The notes beneath the pieces were generated by a model. It was not told the origin of the DNA, searched no databases, and saw only the letters and a list, made by a program, of their open reading frames with translations. The translations under genes were made by a program, and so were the position numbers. A stretch of DNA of 64,000 nt from Paramoeba atlantica (Eukaryota > Discosea), in contig CDRNVI010000046.1 of assembly GCA_977017575.1 (NCBI GenBank), positions 62,001 to 126,000 of the forward strand, read 5' to 3'. Shown here in pieces: positions 1 through 11,300 of this stretch (the stretch's first letter is position 1; the number at the start of each line of letters is the position of its first letter).

Positions 1-1589
1 TCCTCCTCGAACTTTGCGGACTCGTTCACCATGCGCTCGATCTCCTCCTTGCTGAGACGCCCCTTGTCGTTGGTGATGGTGATCTGGTTCTTCTTCCCCG
101 TGCCCTTCTCCTCGGCGCTGACGTTCAGGATACCATTGGCGTCGATGTCAAACGTGACTTCGATTTGTGGCACCCCGCGCGGCGCGGGTGGAATTCCCGA
201 GAGATCGAATGTGCCGAGAAGGTGGCAGTCGCGTGTCATCGCGCGCTCACCCTCGAACACCTGGATATGCACCCCCGGTTGGTTGTCGCTGTACGTGGAG
301 AAGGTCTGGCTCTTCTTGGTCGGGATCGTCGTGTTGCGCTTGATCAGGGACGTCATGACACCCCCGGCGGTTTCGATACCCAACGTCAGCGGGGCGACAT
401 CCAGGAGAAGAAGTCCCTCCGTCTGCTTACTCTTCCCGCCGGTGAGGATGTAGGCTTGCACCGCGGCACCGTACGCCACAGCCTCGTCCGGGTTAATACT
501 CTTGTTGAGTTCCTTTCCGCCAAAGAAGTCGGAGACGAGCTGCTGCACTTTGGGAATACGAGTCGAACCACCGACCAGAACCACGTCGTGCACCGTGCGC
601 TTGTCAATCTTCGCATCCGTCAGGACTTGTTCCACCGGCTTGAGTGTTGAGCGGAAGAGGTCCGCGCAAAGCTCCTCGAATCGCGCACGGGTGATGCTCG
701 TGTAGAAGTCAATCCCCTCAAAAAGAGAGTCAATCTCCACGGAACTCTGAGCCGCGGAAGACAGAGTACGCTTGGCTCGCTCGCACGCGGTGCGAAGACG
801 GCGTAGTGCTCGCTGGTTCTGCGACAGATCCTTCTTGTGCTTTCGCTTAAATTCCTCGACAAAGTGGTTCACGAGACGGTTGTCAAAGTCCTCACCACCG
901 AGATGGGTGTCTCCCGCCGTGGCCTTGACCTCGAAGATTCCACCATCGATGGTGAGCAGAGTGACGTCAAAGGTGCCGCCTCCGAGATCAAAGATGAGTA
1001 CGTTCCGTTCTTGTTGGTCCGAGATCTTATCCAGGCCGTACGCAATCGCCGCCGCCGTGGGCTCGTTGATGATTCGAAGCACTTCCAGTCCGGCAATCGA
1101 GCCCGCGTCCTTCGTGGCCTGTCGTTGGGAGTCGTTGAAGTACGCCGGGACGGTGACCACCGCCTTCTTGACCTCCTTACCGAGATATGCCTCCGCAATC
1201 TCCTTCATCTTAATCAACACCATGGAGCTAATCTCCTCCGGCGTGAAGGTCTTTGCCTCGCCCTTGTACTGGACCTCCATCACGGGCTTCTCGTCCCCCT
1301 GGGAACGTACCTTAAAGGGCCAGTGCTTCATGTCGCTCTGAACAACGGAGTCGGAGATCTTACGCCCGATTAATCGCTTCGCATCAAACACACTGTTGGT
1401 CGGATTCATCGCTACCTGGTTCTTCGCGGCATCCCCAATCAGACGTTCAGTGTCCGTGAAGGCCACGTAGGACGGAGTCGTGTAGTTCCCCTGGTCATTC
1501 GCAATGATTACCACACGCTCGTTCTGCCACACCCCAACACAGGAGTAGGTGGTCCCGAGATCGATACCAATAGCTCCTTCGTACGTCAT
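1..1589 (-). CDS. HSP70: HSP70, cytosolic chaperone, copy A (3' end outside window)
   Basis: Cytosolic heat-shock protein 70, an ATP-driven chaperone that binds unfolded segments with J-domain partners. The first 529 codons or so are visible; the C-terminal part runs off the left edge. The protein starts [17 protein letters not shown] and shows all three family signatures ([29 protein letters not shown]). The sequence is the same as copy B in every stretch compared, including the 129 bases before the start codon. I chose the ATG whose protein matches the known kinetoplastid N-terminus, not the in-frame TTG just before it. Codons are strongly G/C-ending, unlike most neighbours, which fits high expression. 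Tandem identical HSP70 copies are usual in trypanosomatids; sequence identity here implies recent duplication or gene conversion. Confidence 0.93.
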   Translation of the reverse strand, partial: MTYEGAIGIDLGTTYSCVGVWQNERVVIIANDQGNYTTPSYVAFTDTERLIGDAAKNQVAMNPTNSVFDAKRLIGRKISDSVVQSDMKHWPFKVRSQGDEKPVMEVQYKGEAKTFTPEEISSMVLIKMKEIAEAYLGKEVKKAVVTVPAYFNDSQRQATKDAGSIAGLEVLRIINEPTAAAIAYGLDKISDQQERNVLIFDLGGGTFDVTLLTIDGGIFEVKATAGDTHLGGEDFDNRLVNHFVEEFKRKHKKDLSQNQRALRRLRTACERAKRTLSSAAQSSVEIDSLFEGIDFYTSITRARFEELCADLFRSTLKPVEQVLTDAKIDKRTVHDVVLVGGSTRIPKVQQLVSDFFGGKELNKSINPDEAVAYGAAVQAYILTGGKSKQTEGLLLLDVAPLTLGIETAGGVMTSLIKRNTTIPTKKSQTFSTYSDNQPGVHIQVFEGERAMTRDCHLLGTFDLSGIPPAPRGVPQIEVTFDIDANGILNVSAEEKGTGKKNQITITNDKGRLSKEEIERMVNESAKFEE

Positions 1590-1948
1590 CAAGTTAATAA
1601 TAAAATGGAGAGATATGCAAAAGCAATGAAGCTATAGAATTAAATACATTTGAATTCAAGTTCCAACTAACAGACGTAATAATGCCGTGATATTGGGCGC
1701 GTAGTGGTCTTTTTTAAAGAACATATTGAAGCCAAAGCGGTAAAAAACACGACGCACTCATTTGCTCCAAAGTTGTTAGAACCAAAGTACGCTAAACAAG
1801 GTCAAACTAAATTATTTTACCCCAATTTTCCGAATTACGCACAAATAATTGCGTGGTTTACATTGTTAAATAATTTATCTATCAAATATGTGATCCGAAA
1901 AGAAAAAAGGAAAACAAGCAACCCGTTGGAGCAGTCCTAACCCTTGAT
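1590..1948. other. Spacer between HSP70 copies
   Basis: No gene is seen. The right-hand 230 bases (1719-1948) are the 3' flank of copy B and are AT-rich; the left-hand 129 bases are the shared 5' flank of copy A. In a kinetoplastid this would hold the polyadenylation site of one gene and the splice acceptor of the next, but I cannot fix either position. Confidence 0.5.
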
Positions 1949-3955
1949 TTAGTCTACCTCTTCAACCTTGGGTCCCGAGCTCGCCGGTGGGGCTGGGGCG
2001 GCTCCCCCGGCACCTGGGAATCCCTCCGGCATTCCTCCAGGAAATCCCCCGGGCATCCCACCGGGAAACCCTCCCGGGGCTGCACCCTCCGCCCCTGGGG
2101 CGCCTCCACCCTGCTGGTACATCTTGGTCATGATGGGTGTGCATTTCTGCTCCAGCTCCTTCTGCCGCCCTTCGTACTCCTCCTTGCTCGCCTCCTGACT
2201 GGACTCAAGCCACTTGATGGTTTCCTCCACGGCATCGAGAAGGGTCTGCTTGTCGCCCGCGTCCAGCTTTCCCCCCACATTGGGGTCATTCGCGGTGTTC
2301 TTCATGCTGTACGCGTAGTTCTCGAGTCCGTTCTTCGCCTCGATACGCTCACGTTGCTTCCGGTCCTCCTCCTCGAACTTTGCGGACTCGTTCACCATGC
2401 GCTCGATCTCCTCCTTGCTGAGACGCCCCTTGTCGTTGGTGATGGTGATCTGGTTCTTCTTCCCCGTGCCCTTCTCCTCGGCGCTGACGTTCAGGATACC
2501 ATTGGCGTCGATGTCAAACGTGACTTCGATTTGTGGCACCCCGCGCGGCGCGGGTGGAATTCCCGAGAGATCGAATGTGCCGAGAAGGTGGCAGTCGCGT
2601 GTCATCGCGCGCTCACCCTCGAACACCTGGATATGCACCCCCGGTTGGTTGTCGCTGTACGTGGAGAAGGTCTGGCTCTTCTTGGTCGGGATCGTCGTGT
2701 TGCGCTTGATCAGGGACGTCATGACACCCCCGGCGGTTTCGATACCCAACGTCAGCGGGGCGACATCCAGGAGAAGAAGTCCCTCCGTCTGCTTACTCTT
2801 CCCGCCGGTGAGGATGTAGGCTTGCACCGCGGCACCGTACGCCACAGCCTCGTCCGGGTTAATACTCTTGTTGAGTTCCTTTCCGCCAAAGAAGTCGGAG
2901 ACGAGCTGCTGCACTTTGGGAATACGAGTCGAACCACCGACCAGAACCACGTCGTGCACCGTGCGCTTGTCAATCTTCGCATCCGTCAGGACTTGTTCCA
3001 CCGGCTTGAGTGTTGAGCGGAAGAGGTCCGCGCAAAGCTCCTCGAATCGCGCACGGGTGATGCTCGTGTAGAAGTCAATCCCCTCAAAAAGAGAGTCAAT
3101 CTCCACGGAACTCTGAGCCGCGGAAGACAGAGTACGCTTGGCTCGCTCGCACGCGGTGCGAAGACGGCGTAGTGCTCGCTGGTTCTGCGACAGATCCTTC
3201 TTGTGCTTTCGCTTAAATTCCTCGACAAAGTGGTTCACGAGACGGTTGTCAAAGTCCTCACCACCGAGATGGGTGTCTCCCGCCGTGGCCTTGACCTCGA
3301 AGATTCCACCATCGATGGTGAGCAGAGTGACGTCAAAGGTGCCGCCTCCGAGATCAAAGATGAGTACGTTCCGTTCTTGTTGGTCCGAGATCTTATCCAG
3401 GCCGTACGCAATCGCCGCCGCCGTGGGCTCGTTGATGATTCGAAGCACTTCCAGTCCGGCAATCGAGCCCGCGTCCTTCGTGGCCTGTCGTTGGGAGTCG
3501 TTGAAGTACGCCGGGACGGTGACCACCGCCTTCTTGACCTCCTTACCGAGATATGCCTCCGCAATCTCCTTCATCTTAATCAACACCATGGAGCTAATCT
3601 CCTCCGGCGTGAAGGTCTTTGCCTCGCCCTTGTACTGGACCTCCATCACGGGCTTCTCGTCCCCCTGGGAACGTACCTTAAAGGGCCAGTGCTTCATGTC
3701 GCTCTGAACAACGGAGTCGGAGATCTTACGCCCGATTAATCGCTTCGCATCAAACACACTGTTGGTCGGATTCATCGCTACCTGGTTCTTCGCGGCATCC
3801 CCAATCAGACGTTCAGTGTCCGTGAAGGCCACGTAGGACGGAGTCGTGTAGTTCCCCTGGTCATTCGCAATGATTACCACACGCTCGTTCTGCCACACCC
3901 CAACACAGGAGTAGGTGGTCCCGAGATCGATACCAATAGCTCCTTCGTACGTCAT
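1949..3955 (-). CDS. HSP70: HSP70, cytosolic chaperone, copy B (complete)
   Basis: Complete 668-residue cytosolic HSP70. The ATPase domain occupies about residues 1-385 and the substrate-binding domain and lid about 390-610. A Gly/Met/Pro-rich tail ([12 protein letters not shown] repeats) follows and ends in EEVD, the motif that docks TPR co-chaperones, so the protein acts in cytosol and nucleus and not in an organelle. From memory, the start and the [11 protein letters not shown] end match trypanosomatid HSP70 closely, and this is the strongest taxonomic marker in the window. The ATG at 3955 is preferred over the in-frame TTG before it. The RRM gene lies about 160 bases upstream, in the same direction. 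I saw no clean heat-shock element; in kinetoplastids HSP70 is controlled mainly after transcription. Confidence 0.97.
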   Translation of the reverse strand: MTYEGAIGIDLGTTYSCVGVWQNERVVIIANDQGNYTTPSYVAFTDTERLIGDAAKNQVAMNPTNSVFDAKRLIGRKISDSVVQSDMKHWPFKVRSQGDEKPVMEVQYKGEAKTFTPEEISSMVLIKMKEIAEAYLGKEVKKAVVTVPAYFNDSQRQATKDAGSIAGLEVLRIINEPTAAAIAYGLDKISDQQERNVLIFDLGGGTFDVTLLTIDGGIFEVKATAGDTHLGGEDFDNRLVNHFVEEFKRKHKKDLSQNQRALRRLRTACERAKRTLSSAAQSSVEIDSLFEGIDFYTSITRARFEELCADLFRSTLKPVEQVLTDAKIDKRTVHDVVLVGGSTRIPKVQQLVSDFFGGKELNKSINPDEAVAYGAAVQAYILTGGKSKQTEGLLLLDVAPLTLGIETAGGVMTSLIKRNTTIPTKKSQTFSTYSDNQPGVHIQVFEGERAMTRDCHLLGTFDLSGIPPAPRGVPQIEVTFDIDANGILNVSAEEKGTGKKNQITITNDKGRLSKEEIERMVNESAKFEEEDRKQRERIEAKNGLENYAYSMKNTANDPNVGGKLDAGDKQTLLDAVEETIKWLESSQEASKEEYEGRQKELEQKCTPIMTKMYQQGGGAPGAEGAAPGGFPGGMPGGFPGGMPEGFPGAGGAAPAPPASSGPKVEEVD

Positions 3956-4115
3956 CAAGTTAATAATAAAATGGAGAGATATGCAAAAGCAATGAAGCTA
4001 TAGAATTAAATACATTTGAATTCAAGTTCCAACTAACAGACGTAATAATGCCGTGATATTGGGCGCGTAGTGGTCTTTTTTAAAATATGGATAATAAACC
4101 GAATTTCGGAGCGAT

Positions 4116-5069
4116 TCAGTACGATGATCGTCTGGAAGGTCTCTCCGAATCTAGTTTGTAGTTTGTAAAGCTTTCTGAATCAGTGCATCCTTCAGAGTCA
4201 CCTGCGCTGCTTGAAAGGCCTTCAGAGGCGTACGAACGGGAAGAACCGCTTTTTGAATCATAACTACGAAGGGAAGAACTTTCGGACTCGTACTTACGAC
4301 GTGAAGGGCTTTGAGAATCATATCTGCGATGACATAGAGGACACCTCGATCGCTTGCGATGTCGTCTCGGAAGACTGACAGAATCGTATCGAGGAAGATG
4401 CCTTGAGGAACTTTCAGAATCATACCGACGACGACGTTTCTGAGGACTTTCAGAATCATACCGACGACGACGTTTCTGAGGACTTTCAGAACGTTTGCGA
4501 GGACGACGTGAGAAAGGCTCAGAATCATTACGGCTATGTAACGCACGTTCACGTAAACCGAGTGGAGCACCTCCTTTTTGTTCCACCCGAATTCGACTTC
4601 TACCAATCTCTCGATTCCTCATATCGAAGGCGAGTGCCTGCTCACGAGCAGAAGCAAACCCCACAAAGGCATAGGCGCTTCCACCTTCCTTGCGACTGAA
4701 ATAAGTAACGGGCCCAACATTGCTCTCAAAAAAGCTAATAAGCTCCTTGTTTGTAGTTTGGGGCCGAATGCTACCCACGAATACTTGATGAGATTTCTGA
4801 CCTGTGCCTCGTCGATTACTGCTCTCTGGATCACTCTTGATTTCTACTCGAATAGGTAAATCATTAAAATTACGTCCCGTATACTTGGGTGCTTGATCGC
4901 GAGAAGAGACTTTGTCGAAACCGATAATACCAAAAGTGTCCACTCCATTGTCTTTCAAGTAGAGATGATCAACGTTTCCACACTCACCAAAAAAATTACG
5001 TACCTCATTCTTTGTTACACCCGAGGGCATTCCCCACACGCAAATCTTCTGCTCATCGGGGGTTCCCAT
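4116..5069 (-). CDS. RNA-binding protein, two RRMs plus RS-like tail
   Basis: 317-residue SR-type RNA-binding protein, likely nuclear, acting in pre-mRNA processing or mRNA fate. RRM1 is at about residues 7-77 (KICVWGMP as RNP2-like strand). RRM2 is at about 93-165 (HQVFVGSI as RNP2, and SAYAFVGFAS as RNP1 with its aromatic residues). After residue 170 comes a long Arg/Ser/Tyr/Asp tail made of imperfect repeats of the type RRYDSES. One unit, SPQKRRRRYDSE, is directly duplicated, giving exact DNA repeats at about 4418-4490. Tails of this kind are phosphorylated by SR kinases. No close named orthologue is recognised; an SR protein such as RBSR or TSR1 is possible. Confidence 0.8.
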   Translation of the reverse strand: MGTPDEQKICVWGMPSGVTKNEVRNFFGECGNVDHLYLKDNGVDTFGIIGFDKVSSRDQAPKYTGRNFNDLPIRVEIKSDPESSNRRGTGQKSHQVFVGSIRPQTTNKELISFFESNVGPVTYFSRKEGGSAYAFVGFASAREQALAFDMRNREIGRSRIRVEQKGGAPLGLRERALHSRNDSEPFSRRPRKRSESPQKRRRRYDSESPQKRRRRYDSESSSRHLPRYDSVSLPRRHRKRSRCPLCHRRYDSQSPSRRKYESESSSLRSYDSKSGSSRSYASEGLSSSAGDSEGCTDSESFTNYKLDSERPSRRSSY

Positions 5070-5212
5070 AGAAAGAGTAATAATTCAAAAGTTCATATTG
5101 ATGTGAAAAATAGTGCAACCAGATTTTTGCTGTAGAGAATCGTACAGAAAAGATTTGCTTCTTTTTTTTTGCCTCCATAGCCTATAAAGAAACCTATAAC
5201 GTCTACTGACCA

Positions 5213-5824
5213 CTACCTATTCACTATTTGAGTTCCGAACCACCTTTTGTCTTTTAAAGATTGGGGTAGTTTCTTGATAACCACTTCTCCATAAAGCTTC
5301 CGATTGCCGTTAAGAGAAATTCCTATTAAACCTTCATGTAAATAAGAAAAATCGACCAGTCCTTCGAAATGATTCTCACGCAGAAAAAGCTCTTTCAAAC
5401 TGACGGGCAATTGACATAAGTTTACCTCACCTACAAATAAATTGGATGACAAGGCCACTATTTCGATGCGGGAAGGCAACATTTCCAACTCTACTGTTCC
5501 GCTTAGGTAATTGTGAGACATCAGTAGTTCAGTTACCGAATCGGGCAGGAATGCCATGCGAATATTACCCTTAAGATCCTTTGTCACTTGTATAAGCTTC
5601 ACTACATTGCCAGCTTCGTCAACCCTTACTCCACGCCACTCATTCAATGCAACATCAGTTTTCCAAGAATGATGCGGATTACTTATCCCAGCAAAAAACC
5701 GATGCAGTTGGTTTTCTTGGGGTAAACTCGCGCCGCGTACTCTAGCAAGACGGGAGCAACGATTGCTTGCTTCAGACAAAAGAAAAGAGTTCACAAAAAT
5801 TGTCAATGTGCGCAACACCAGCAT
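5213..5824 (-). CDS. Small leucine-rich-repeat protein, probably secreted
   Basis: 203 residues from the chosen ATG. The N-terminus MLVLRTLTIFVNSFLLSEA looks like a signal peptide. A WRGV motif follows in the style of LRR N-caps (W..V..D..G.V..L), then about four to five LRRs of roughly 23 residues with the pattern LP.S...L.LS.N...G.V.L..LP. Strings such as LPSRIEIVALSSN and LPVSLKELFLRENHF show the repeat. The reading frame stays open a further 55 codons upstream, but that extension is AT-rich and would bury the signal peptide. The same LRR style occurs in 17806-18669, so the two are paralogues. Proteins of this LP-L-N-G type are common in bodonids and trypanosomatids; the role is unknown, with surface adhesion or recognition possible. 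Confidence 0.65.
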   Translation of the reverse strand: MLVLRTLTIFVNSFLLSEASNRCSRLARVRGASLPQENQLHRFFAGISNPHHSWKTDVALNEWRGVRVDEAGNVVKLIQVTKDLKGNIRMAFLPDSVTELLMSHNYLSGTVELEMLPSRIEIVALSSNLFVGEVNLCQLPVSLKELFLRENHFEGLVDFSYLHEGLIGISLNGNRKLYGEVVIKKLPQSLKDKRWFGTQIVNR

Positions 5825-6213
5825 TCTAAAAATCTGTAAAAAAGGTAGATAAAAATTTTTATTAAAGTACTTTTCTGACCTTCTTATACGAAATTTCATT
5901 AAGATCACTCTACTAATACTGTTTTCATAAACGACTAACGAAACATTATCTTCACAAAGTATAGGAAAGCTGTAAAATAAAAAGAACAAACTTCCTTACA
6001 AAAACAAAACAAGTGTAGGCACTCAACCCACGTGACCCGTAGTATACAAACTGATCTCAAATTTACAATCAACGTCAATCATATTGTTACATCCATTCGT
6101 TAAAAACAAAAATAAAAGAAACCAAAAAAAGCAGGGCACGAGCACACCCCTTTCCACCCTGTCGTCCCCCCCCCCTCCTAGCTCGTTGCGTGGCCGTGTA
6201 CCCCCCGGGGCTA
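5825..6213. other. AT-rich spacer
   Basis: No gene is seen. It separates the 3' end of the proline-rich gene from the LRR gene and includes a C-rich run near 6165-6180 and an A-rich stretch near 6100-6130, next to the 3' end of the proline-rich gene. Confidence 0.4.
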
Positions 6214-8187
6214 CTAGCGGTACTCCGGCGGGTAGTGCGGGGGGGCTGCGGGGTGACTGCTGTCGTAGGCCTCCGTCCCCGGGCTGGGGCCGAGCCCCGG
6301 GTTCGTCCCCGGCCCGGACCCGTAGGCCATCACGCGGGGGGGGTGCGCCCCGGCCTCCCGCACGCCGTGGGGAGGGGGGTGGGGGTAGCCCCCCCCGGGG
6401 TAGCGCGAGCCCTCGAGGGCTCCGTAGGGTACGACGTGGAGGGGCTGGCCGGTGTGGGGGTCGTACAGCACCCGCGGGGGGGCGGGCCGTGGGTGGGGCG
6501 CCCCCTCGGGGGTCTTCGAGCCCATGAAGTCTTTGGGGCCAAGACCCCAGAGGGAGGGACTCCCGGGGAGCGCACGGTGTCGGGTCTCCCAGGAGGGGTG
6601 TGGGGGGAAGGGGTCGATGGGGGAGGCGGTGGGGGGGAGGTGCGAGGCCCCCGGGGGGTTGCGCTCACTGTGGGGGGCGGTGGGGTGGGGAGTCCCGTAG
6701 TGCGTAGTGGGGTGCGGTGGGGTGGGGTAGTGTTGTTGTCGCTCGGGATGGGACTCACGTAGGCTCCAGAGGGTGGGGGTCTCGGCGGGGGCGTCGCGGT
6801 ACATGGGGGGAGGAGGGCGATGGGGTGGCCGATGGGTGCTGGGATAAGAAGCCGGGCGTGCCGGAGAGGTTTCCAAGGAATCCTGTCGCTGGTCGAACTC
6901 ACTGGGGCGTCGCTGCGTGCGGGAGGCGTCACGTTGGATCGAGGTCTCATTAAGGGTGCCATGGCGAATGCGCTCCATTGAAGAGGAATTGTCGCTTAAC
7001 GTGGAAGGCTGAAGGGGATCCAGCACATCATGGGAGGACGCGGATATACGATCGTTTAAATTCAATGCGTGAACGAGATCACTTACAATAGAGTGGGTGG
7101 GGTTGGGGCGATCCGTATTTTCCGGTTCCTCCAGTGGAACTTCGGTTTCGTCGCATCCAAACACCACTTGGGGATAGCCTTCCTTCCGCTGCATCCAGGT
7201 TGCAACATACGCTGGGTAGGATAATGTAACTTTGTGTGGAGGATTGCGCTCAGGCAAACGAGTAGCTTGCTCATCTAATTGAACAGGTTTGACCTTCTCA
7301 ACAGTAGTGTCCTCATGGCCGAAAATCCAAGATGTCTCTCCTTGTTTGTCGGATTCAAATACGGATTTCGCGGTGACGTAAAGCTTATTGCTGATATTCT
7401 CGAGCTCAACATTCTCTTTTACTCCCACAGCCTCATCTATTTCCTCAACCCATTGCTCCTTTGATGATTCGTTTATTATTGGATCGTTCACTTGCATCTC
7501 CACTGTCTGTGATAATAGTTCATTCGAGAAGTTCAAGGTTCTGGTTTCATCAGTTTCAGCATCTGCGCTTGTCCCATCGATTTCTCTTTCTGTAAGTGTT
7601 TTTGCGACAGATCTTTGTAAGGCCTCTAAATACGATAGTTTTGCTAGTTCACGTTGCACAGGTGCTATTGGGTCATGTGTAGTCTCAGGTTCAGCGCTGG
7701 TGTGCACAGACACCGATCCGCCTTCATTAGCTTTCTTCTTGTCTCCAAGAGTATGCTCCGTGTGACCGAAACGTAATTTTTGATGTCTATCAGCAAAGCG
7801 ATTTACTTTGCCATTCCAATCTATTTGCCGCGCCTCTCCGTAAGCCCTATGTCTACTATTATTCGTATGATGTCGTCCAGTACGCAATGTTTTTGTTTTT
7901 TCTTGGTCCGACATTTGCGTCTCCTTAGGTGTTTTCTGAGACTTCGTGGCAGACTGTGCCTCACGTGAAAGCGCATTAGGGACAGAAGAGTCTACGCTTT
8001 CTCTACCACCTCTACGAGAAACGAATGGCCTTGCGCGATAAGAATTCTGTGTAATTCGAGAAGCGGTCCGGGCTGAAGACACCCAACGTACCTCACCGTG
8101 ATCCCTTCCTTCATATTGTTGAGATTGTGCAGAGCCTCTAGCGCGCCCTCGCGAACTATACCGGTACCCGCGTTCTTGATATGACAT
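6214..8187 (-). CDS. Low-complexity RG-start, proline-rich protein
   Basis: About 657 residues from ATG 8187. The N-terminus (MSYQERGYRYSSRGRARG) is Arg/Gly/Tyr-rich, as in RNA-granule proteins. The middle is charged and Ser/Thr-rich without a domain I recognise. The last 200 or so residues are very rich in Pro, His and Thr, with the phrase RVLYDPHTGQPLHVVPYG. The DNA of this tail (about 6214-6950) is strongly GC-rich compared with the 5' part. The open frame extends 57 codons further upstream, but a pyrimidine tract ending in CAG lies 5 bases before ATG 8187, which fits a trans-splice acceptor and settles the start. An RNA-binding or scaffold role is a guess from composition only. Confidence 0.6.
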   Translation of the reverse strand: MSYQERGYRYSSRGRARGSAQSQQYEGRDHGEVRWVSSARTASRITQNSYRARPFVSRRGGRESVDSSVPNALSREAQSATKSQKTPKETQMSDQEKTKTLRTGRHHTNNSRHRAYGEARQIDWNGKVNRFADRHQKLRFGHTEHTLGDKKKANEGGSVSVHTSAEPETTHDPIAPVQRELAKLSYLEALQRSVAKTLTEREIDGTSADAETDETRTLNFSNELLSQTVEMQVNDPIINESSKEQWVEEIDEAVGVKENVELENISNKLYVTAKSVFESDKQGETSWIFGHEDTTVEKVKPVQLDEQATRLPERNPPHKVTLSYPAYVATWMQRKEGYPQVVFGCDETEVPLEEPENTDRPNPTHSIVSDLVHALNLNDRISASSHDVLDPLQPSTLSDNSSSMERIRHGTLNETSIQRDASRTQRRPSEFDQRQDSLETSPARPASYPSTHRPPHRPPPPMYRDAPAETPTLWSLRESHPERQQHYPTPPHPTTHYGTPHPTAPHSERNPPGASHLPPTASPIDPFPPHPSWETRHRALPGSPSLWGLGPKDFMGSKTPEGAPHPRPAPPRVLYDPHTGQPLHVVPYGALEGSRYPGGGYPHPPPHGVREAGAHPPRVMAYGSGPGTNPGLGPSPGTEAYDSSHPAAPPHYPPEYR

Positions 8188-8230
8188 GGAGGCTGGAGGG
8201 GGCAATAAAAAATAAATTAAAAGATATATA
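8188..8230 (-). promoter_or_regulatory. Likely splice acceptor with pyrimidine tract
   Basis: Read on minus, a T-rich stretch followed by TTGCCCCCTCCAG ends just before CCTCCATG. Pyrimidine tract plus the first AG directly before the start codon is the kinetoplastid trans-splice acceptor pattern. Confidence 0.5.
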
Positions 8231-8361
8231 AATGAAAAGGATGTTAACACTTGCATAAAGTTGTGCAGGGGGAAGCTAATGATGATGATATCATATCTTT
8301 TAAGATAGAGTATTTTGAGGATGTAACTAACTTGCGCATATGACGCTGTTAGGTGCATCCC
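8188..8361. other. Junction between LINE 3' end and the proline-rich gene
   Basis: The LINE coding region stops at 8362 and the next gene's acceptor lies at about 8190. The 3' end of the LINE must fall in this short stretch, but no poly(A) tail, microsatellite tail or target-site duplication is obvious. Confidence 0.35.
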
Positions 8362-11300
8362 TTATGCGGACAGTGTCTCTGCATCGCTCCATTGCGGGGA
8401 ATCACGCTTGTGCCATAATAAGAAGCTGGAACGGATAGCAGCTCGGGAGAGTGACGCCCGACATTTAGCCCCCAAATCTTCGTCCCCTCCAAACAACCGA
8501 TTAATATCCGCTGAGGAGGCTACCAGACCACCTCGTGCTCCAATTTCGAATACGAGGAGGTACGTGTTCGGGTGCACTGTTCGTCGTTCGTGTAATAGGG
8601 CGTTGTACTTGAGGCGTTTATATTCATTTGCCTGCATACAGTTTTCTTCCCAGGGGACAGTGAGCTCAACGATGTATTCTGTACCGTCAGTCAGTGCAAC
8701 GAATCCGTCTGGGCGTTGATGATTTGTATTGTTGTGCAGCCAGTGTGGTGGATTTCGGTGACCTAGTAGGTCAAAATGCTGGTATTTTGTATGCGGGGAT
8801 TCTTGGATGCGTTTGGCCAGTTCAGTTAGCACTGTGTCGTGTCTGAGGGTATAACGCCCCTGATCAAGAGATGTTTTGCAACCTGAAATAACGTGTCGTA
8901 CCGTCTGTGCTTCTTTTCCGCATACCACACATGTCGCATTTGAGAAGTGAAGGCCCCATGTCCGAAGGTTTGACTTTGAGGGTAAAGGAGTGGTAAGTAG
9001 AACCGAGGTCGCAAAACGTGTTAGCTTCGTGCTGTTCAGGTTGTTCAGTACGGCGGAAAACTCCTTCGCAAGTTCAGTTTCGGAAGGTGTTGTCCACCAT
9101 TGGGCTGCGACCGGTGCTCGTTTCTGAAGGTCTTGTACAATTTTCGCTTCGTAATATTCCCGCATGGTTTGTTTGGCGCGTTTTGCGTCGTTTAGATGTT
9201 GGAGGATTTCGCATGCTGGTCGTAGTTGCCCTCTAGCTCGCCTGTTTTGCTCCTCTTCAATGCGGGAACGTAGCGCTGCTTGGACATTGATGTCTCTGGA
9301 TTTATTCATTTGAGTCATCGCGGTGGCAGTGCATTCGAACCAAAGCTTAGAGAGTGCTGTTAGGCCCCAACCGCGATCTGAGTACAGGACTTCTGTGCTA
9401 CCTTTAGAGGCCATGTTGATCCATTTCCTAATGTAGGAGGTTGCCGTCTTCTGGAGTCGAAGTATAAAGTTGAACGTTATGCATGGATGGACCGTGAAAG
9501 CATATCGTAGGCGAGCGAGCATGACATTTTGATAGATCCATAGTTTTTCAGGTAGCGTATGTGCGCTTCGGTGCACATTTTGTAACCAAGTCTTAAGTTT
9601 CGCGTTCAACTTTTTATATAGCTCTCTGGCTTGTTGTGCTCCAGGGGCCAGTGTCATTCCCAGGAAGGCACTACCTCTGTCGCAAATGTGGGGAATCGGA
9701 TCTCCGTCACATTCAATCTTTGGCCGCCTCGTCATATATCCTGGATGTTCCGTTCCCGCTCGCATGGCCATACATTGTACCCTACTTTTTTCGACGTTGA
9801 TAGACAATCCAATGCGTCTAAGGACGATAAAGAGTGATTGTATAGCATTGTTCATGTCGAAATCACTTGACGTAATTATCGTAAGGTCATCAACATAAGC
9901 CTTTAGGAAGTGCTTTGGTGTATCGGGGTAGGATATGCCATAGTACGGGCATGTGCGACGCATGTAGCGGAGGACGATCTCCATCGCAATATTGAAGAGC
10001 ACTGGGGATAGAGTATCACCTTGTAGTACGCCACGTTGCACTGCGATTTCCTTGGTTAGTCCTTGGTCGCATTTGAATCTCGTAGTGGCTGGGAGATACA
10101 TGCCTTTGATGTATTCAATGATTTCGGGTGACACGCGCGCCCAGGTGAGAGCTTCGAATATGATGTCGTGGGAAAGCGAACCGAATGCGTTTCTGAGGTC
10201 GATCTGGGCCAGACAGTACTGATTCTTCTTGCGCTGATGATGTTGCAGCAGGTTACACAGTGTTTGGGTGTGTTCCAGAGTTCCATTCATCCGTGGTAGA
10301 AACCCCTTTTGGATAGTCGTGTCAATGACTCCTGAGCTTACAGCATGGTCAAGGAGTTGGTGTCCTATGATGCTGTGAAGAAGTTTTCCCAGACAGCTTG
10401 TGAGTGCTATGGGCCAGTTCCTAGGTATTTTAGGGTCTCCACCTTTGTGGATAAGACGCGTGATCGCTAGAGACCACGACGTGGGGCATGTCCCGAATTT
10501 TATTAAGTCATTAAACATTTTGGCCAGGGAGCTGTATAGTGCTGGGCATCGTTTTAGCGCTGCGTTTGTGATTGTATCTTGCCCTGGTGAGCTAGAGCCC
10601 CGTTTGCTTGAGATGGCATTGGCGATTGTTTCGGCTGTTACTAGTATCCACGTCATTTCGTTGGTGGCTCTAGGGCCTAGTATATCGAAGTTAGGGAGCC
10701 GAAGAGTGTCGCGCTCTTTCGTTAGGGTTTGACTGAAATGTTCCTCTATTTCGAGCATTGTACAGCTTGGGTATTGCGTGTTTGTGACTTCATCCTCACT
10801 GGGTCTGTCCATGGCTTCAGCAGCCGCAGTCCATGGGTTTCTTGAGAAACGTTCATGCGCCCATCTACCTTCTAACGCTCGGCGTTGCACGTCGGCCTCG
10901 TCTGCGTAGATTCTTTCTAGCTTCTTGTTTTCTTTGATTTGGCGGCGTAAGGTATTTCGGGCTTCCGTGCCATGGGTGAATCTAAGGGATCGTTTCAGTC
11001 GTTGTATATGCTTGGATAGTTCTCGGTTCACTTTTTCTATGGCTAAAGGTCTATATTTAAATTTGGAATGTCCTTGTTTTGTGCGAAGAACGAACCCTTT
11101 GGTGGGATTCACCTCTTGACTCACCTCAAAGGTTGATACAGCGATAGACGCGGCGAGTATAGCACCGTTCTCCTTTGCTAGGAACGCGTTTGTGGTGTCT
11201 TCGTGTAGGAGCTCCTTGCATCTCCCTAGGGCTCGCTTTTCTACTGAACGCCATTGATCATCGTTTAGTTTGACGCAGAGTTTCCCACCTTGAATGTCGT

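Larger units (their letters stand above)
1..4084. repeat. Tandem duplication of the HSP70 unit, period 2366 bp
   Basis: Bases 1-1718 repeat as 2367-4084. Identity appears complete by eye, covering the coding region and the 5' flank up to a T6A3 run, after which the two copies diverge (G versus A). The repeat unit is therefore the gene plus its roughly 360-base spacer. The array may continue to the left. Confidence 0.9.

Noticed and set aside
31-1373. Plus-strand and other-frame open frames across HSP70 copy A (also 2354-3739 across copy B)
   Set aside because: They are shadows of the GC-rich HSP70 frame; they repeat identically in both copies and match no family.
3956-4100. Heat-shock element upstream of HSP70
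   Set aside because: GGAACTTGAATTC has only loosely spaced GAA/TTC blocks and does not fit the nGAAnnTTCn pattern; kinetoplastids usually lack promoter-level heat-shock control.
8188-8358. 57-codon N-terminal extension of the proline-rich protein with hydrophobic segment
   Set aside because: The pyrimidine tract and AG just before ATG 8187, and the sharp change to RG-rich sequence there, indicate that the extension is intergenic.
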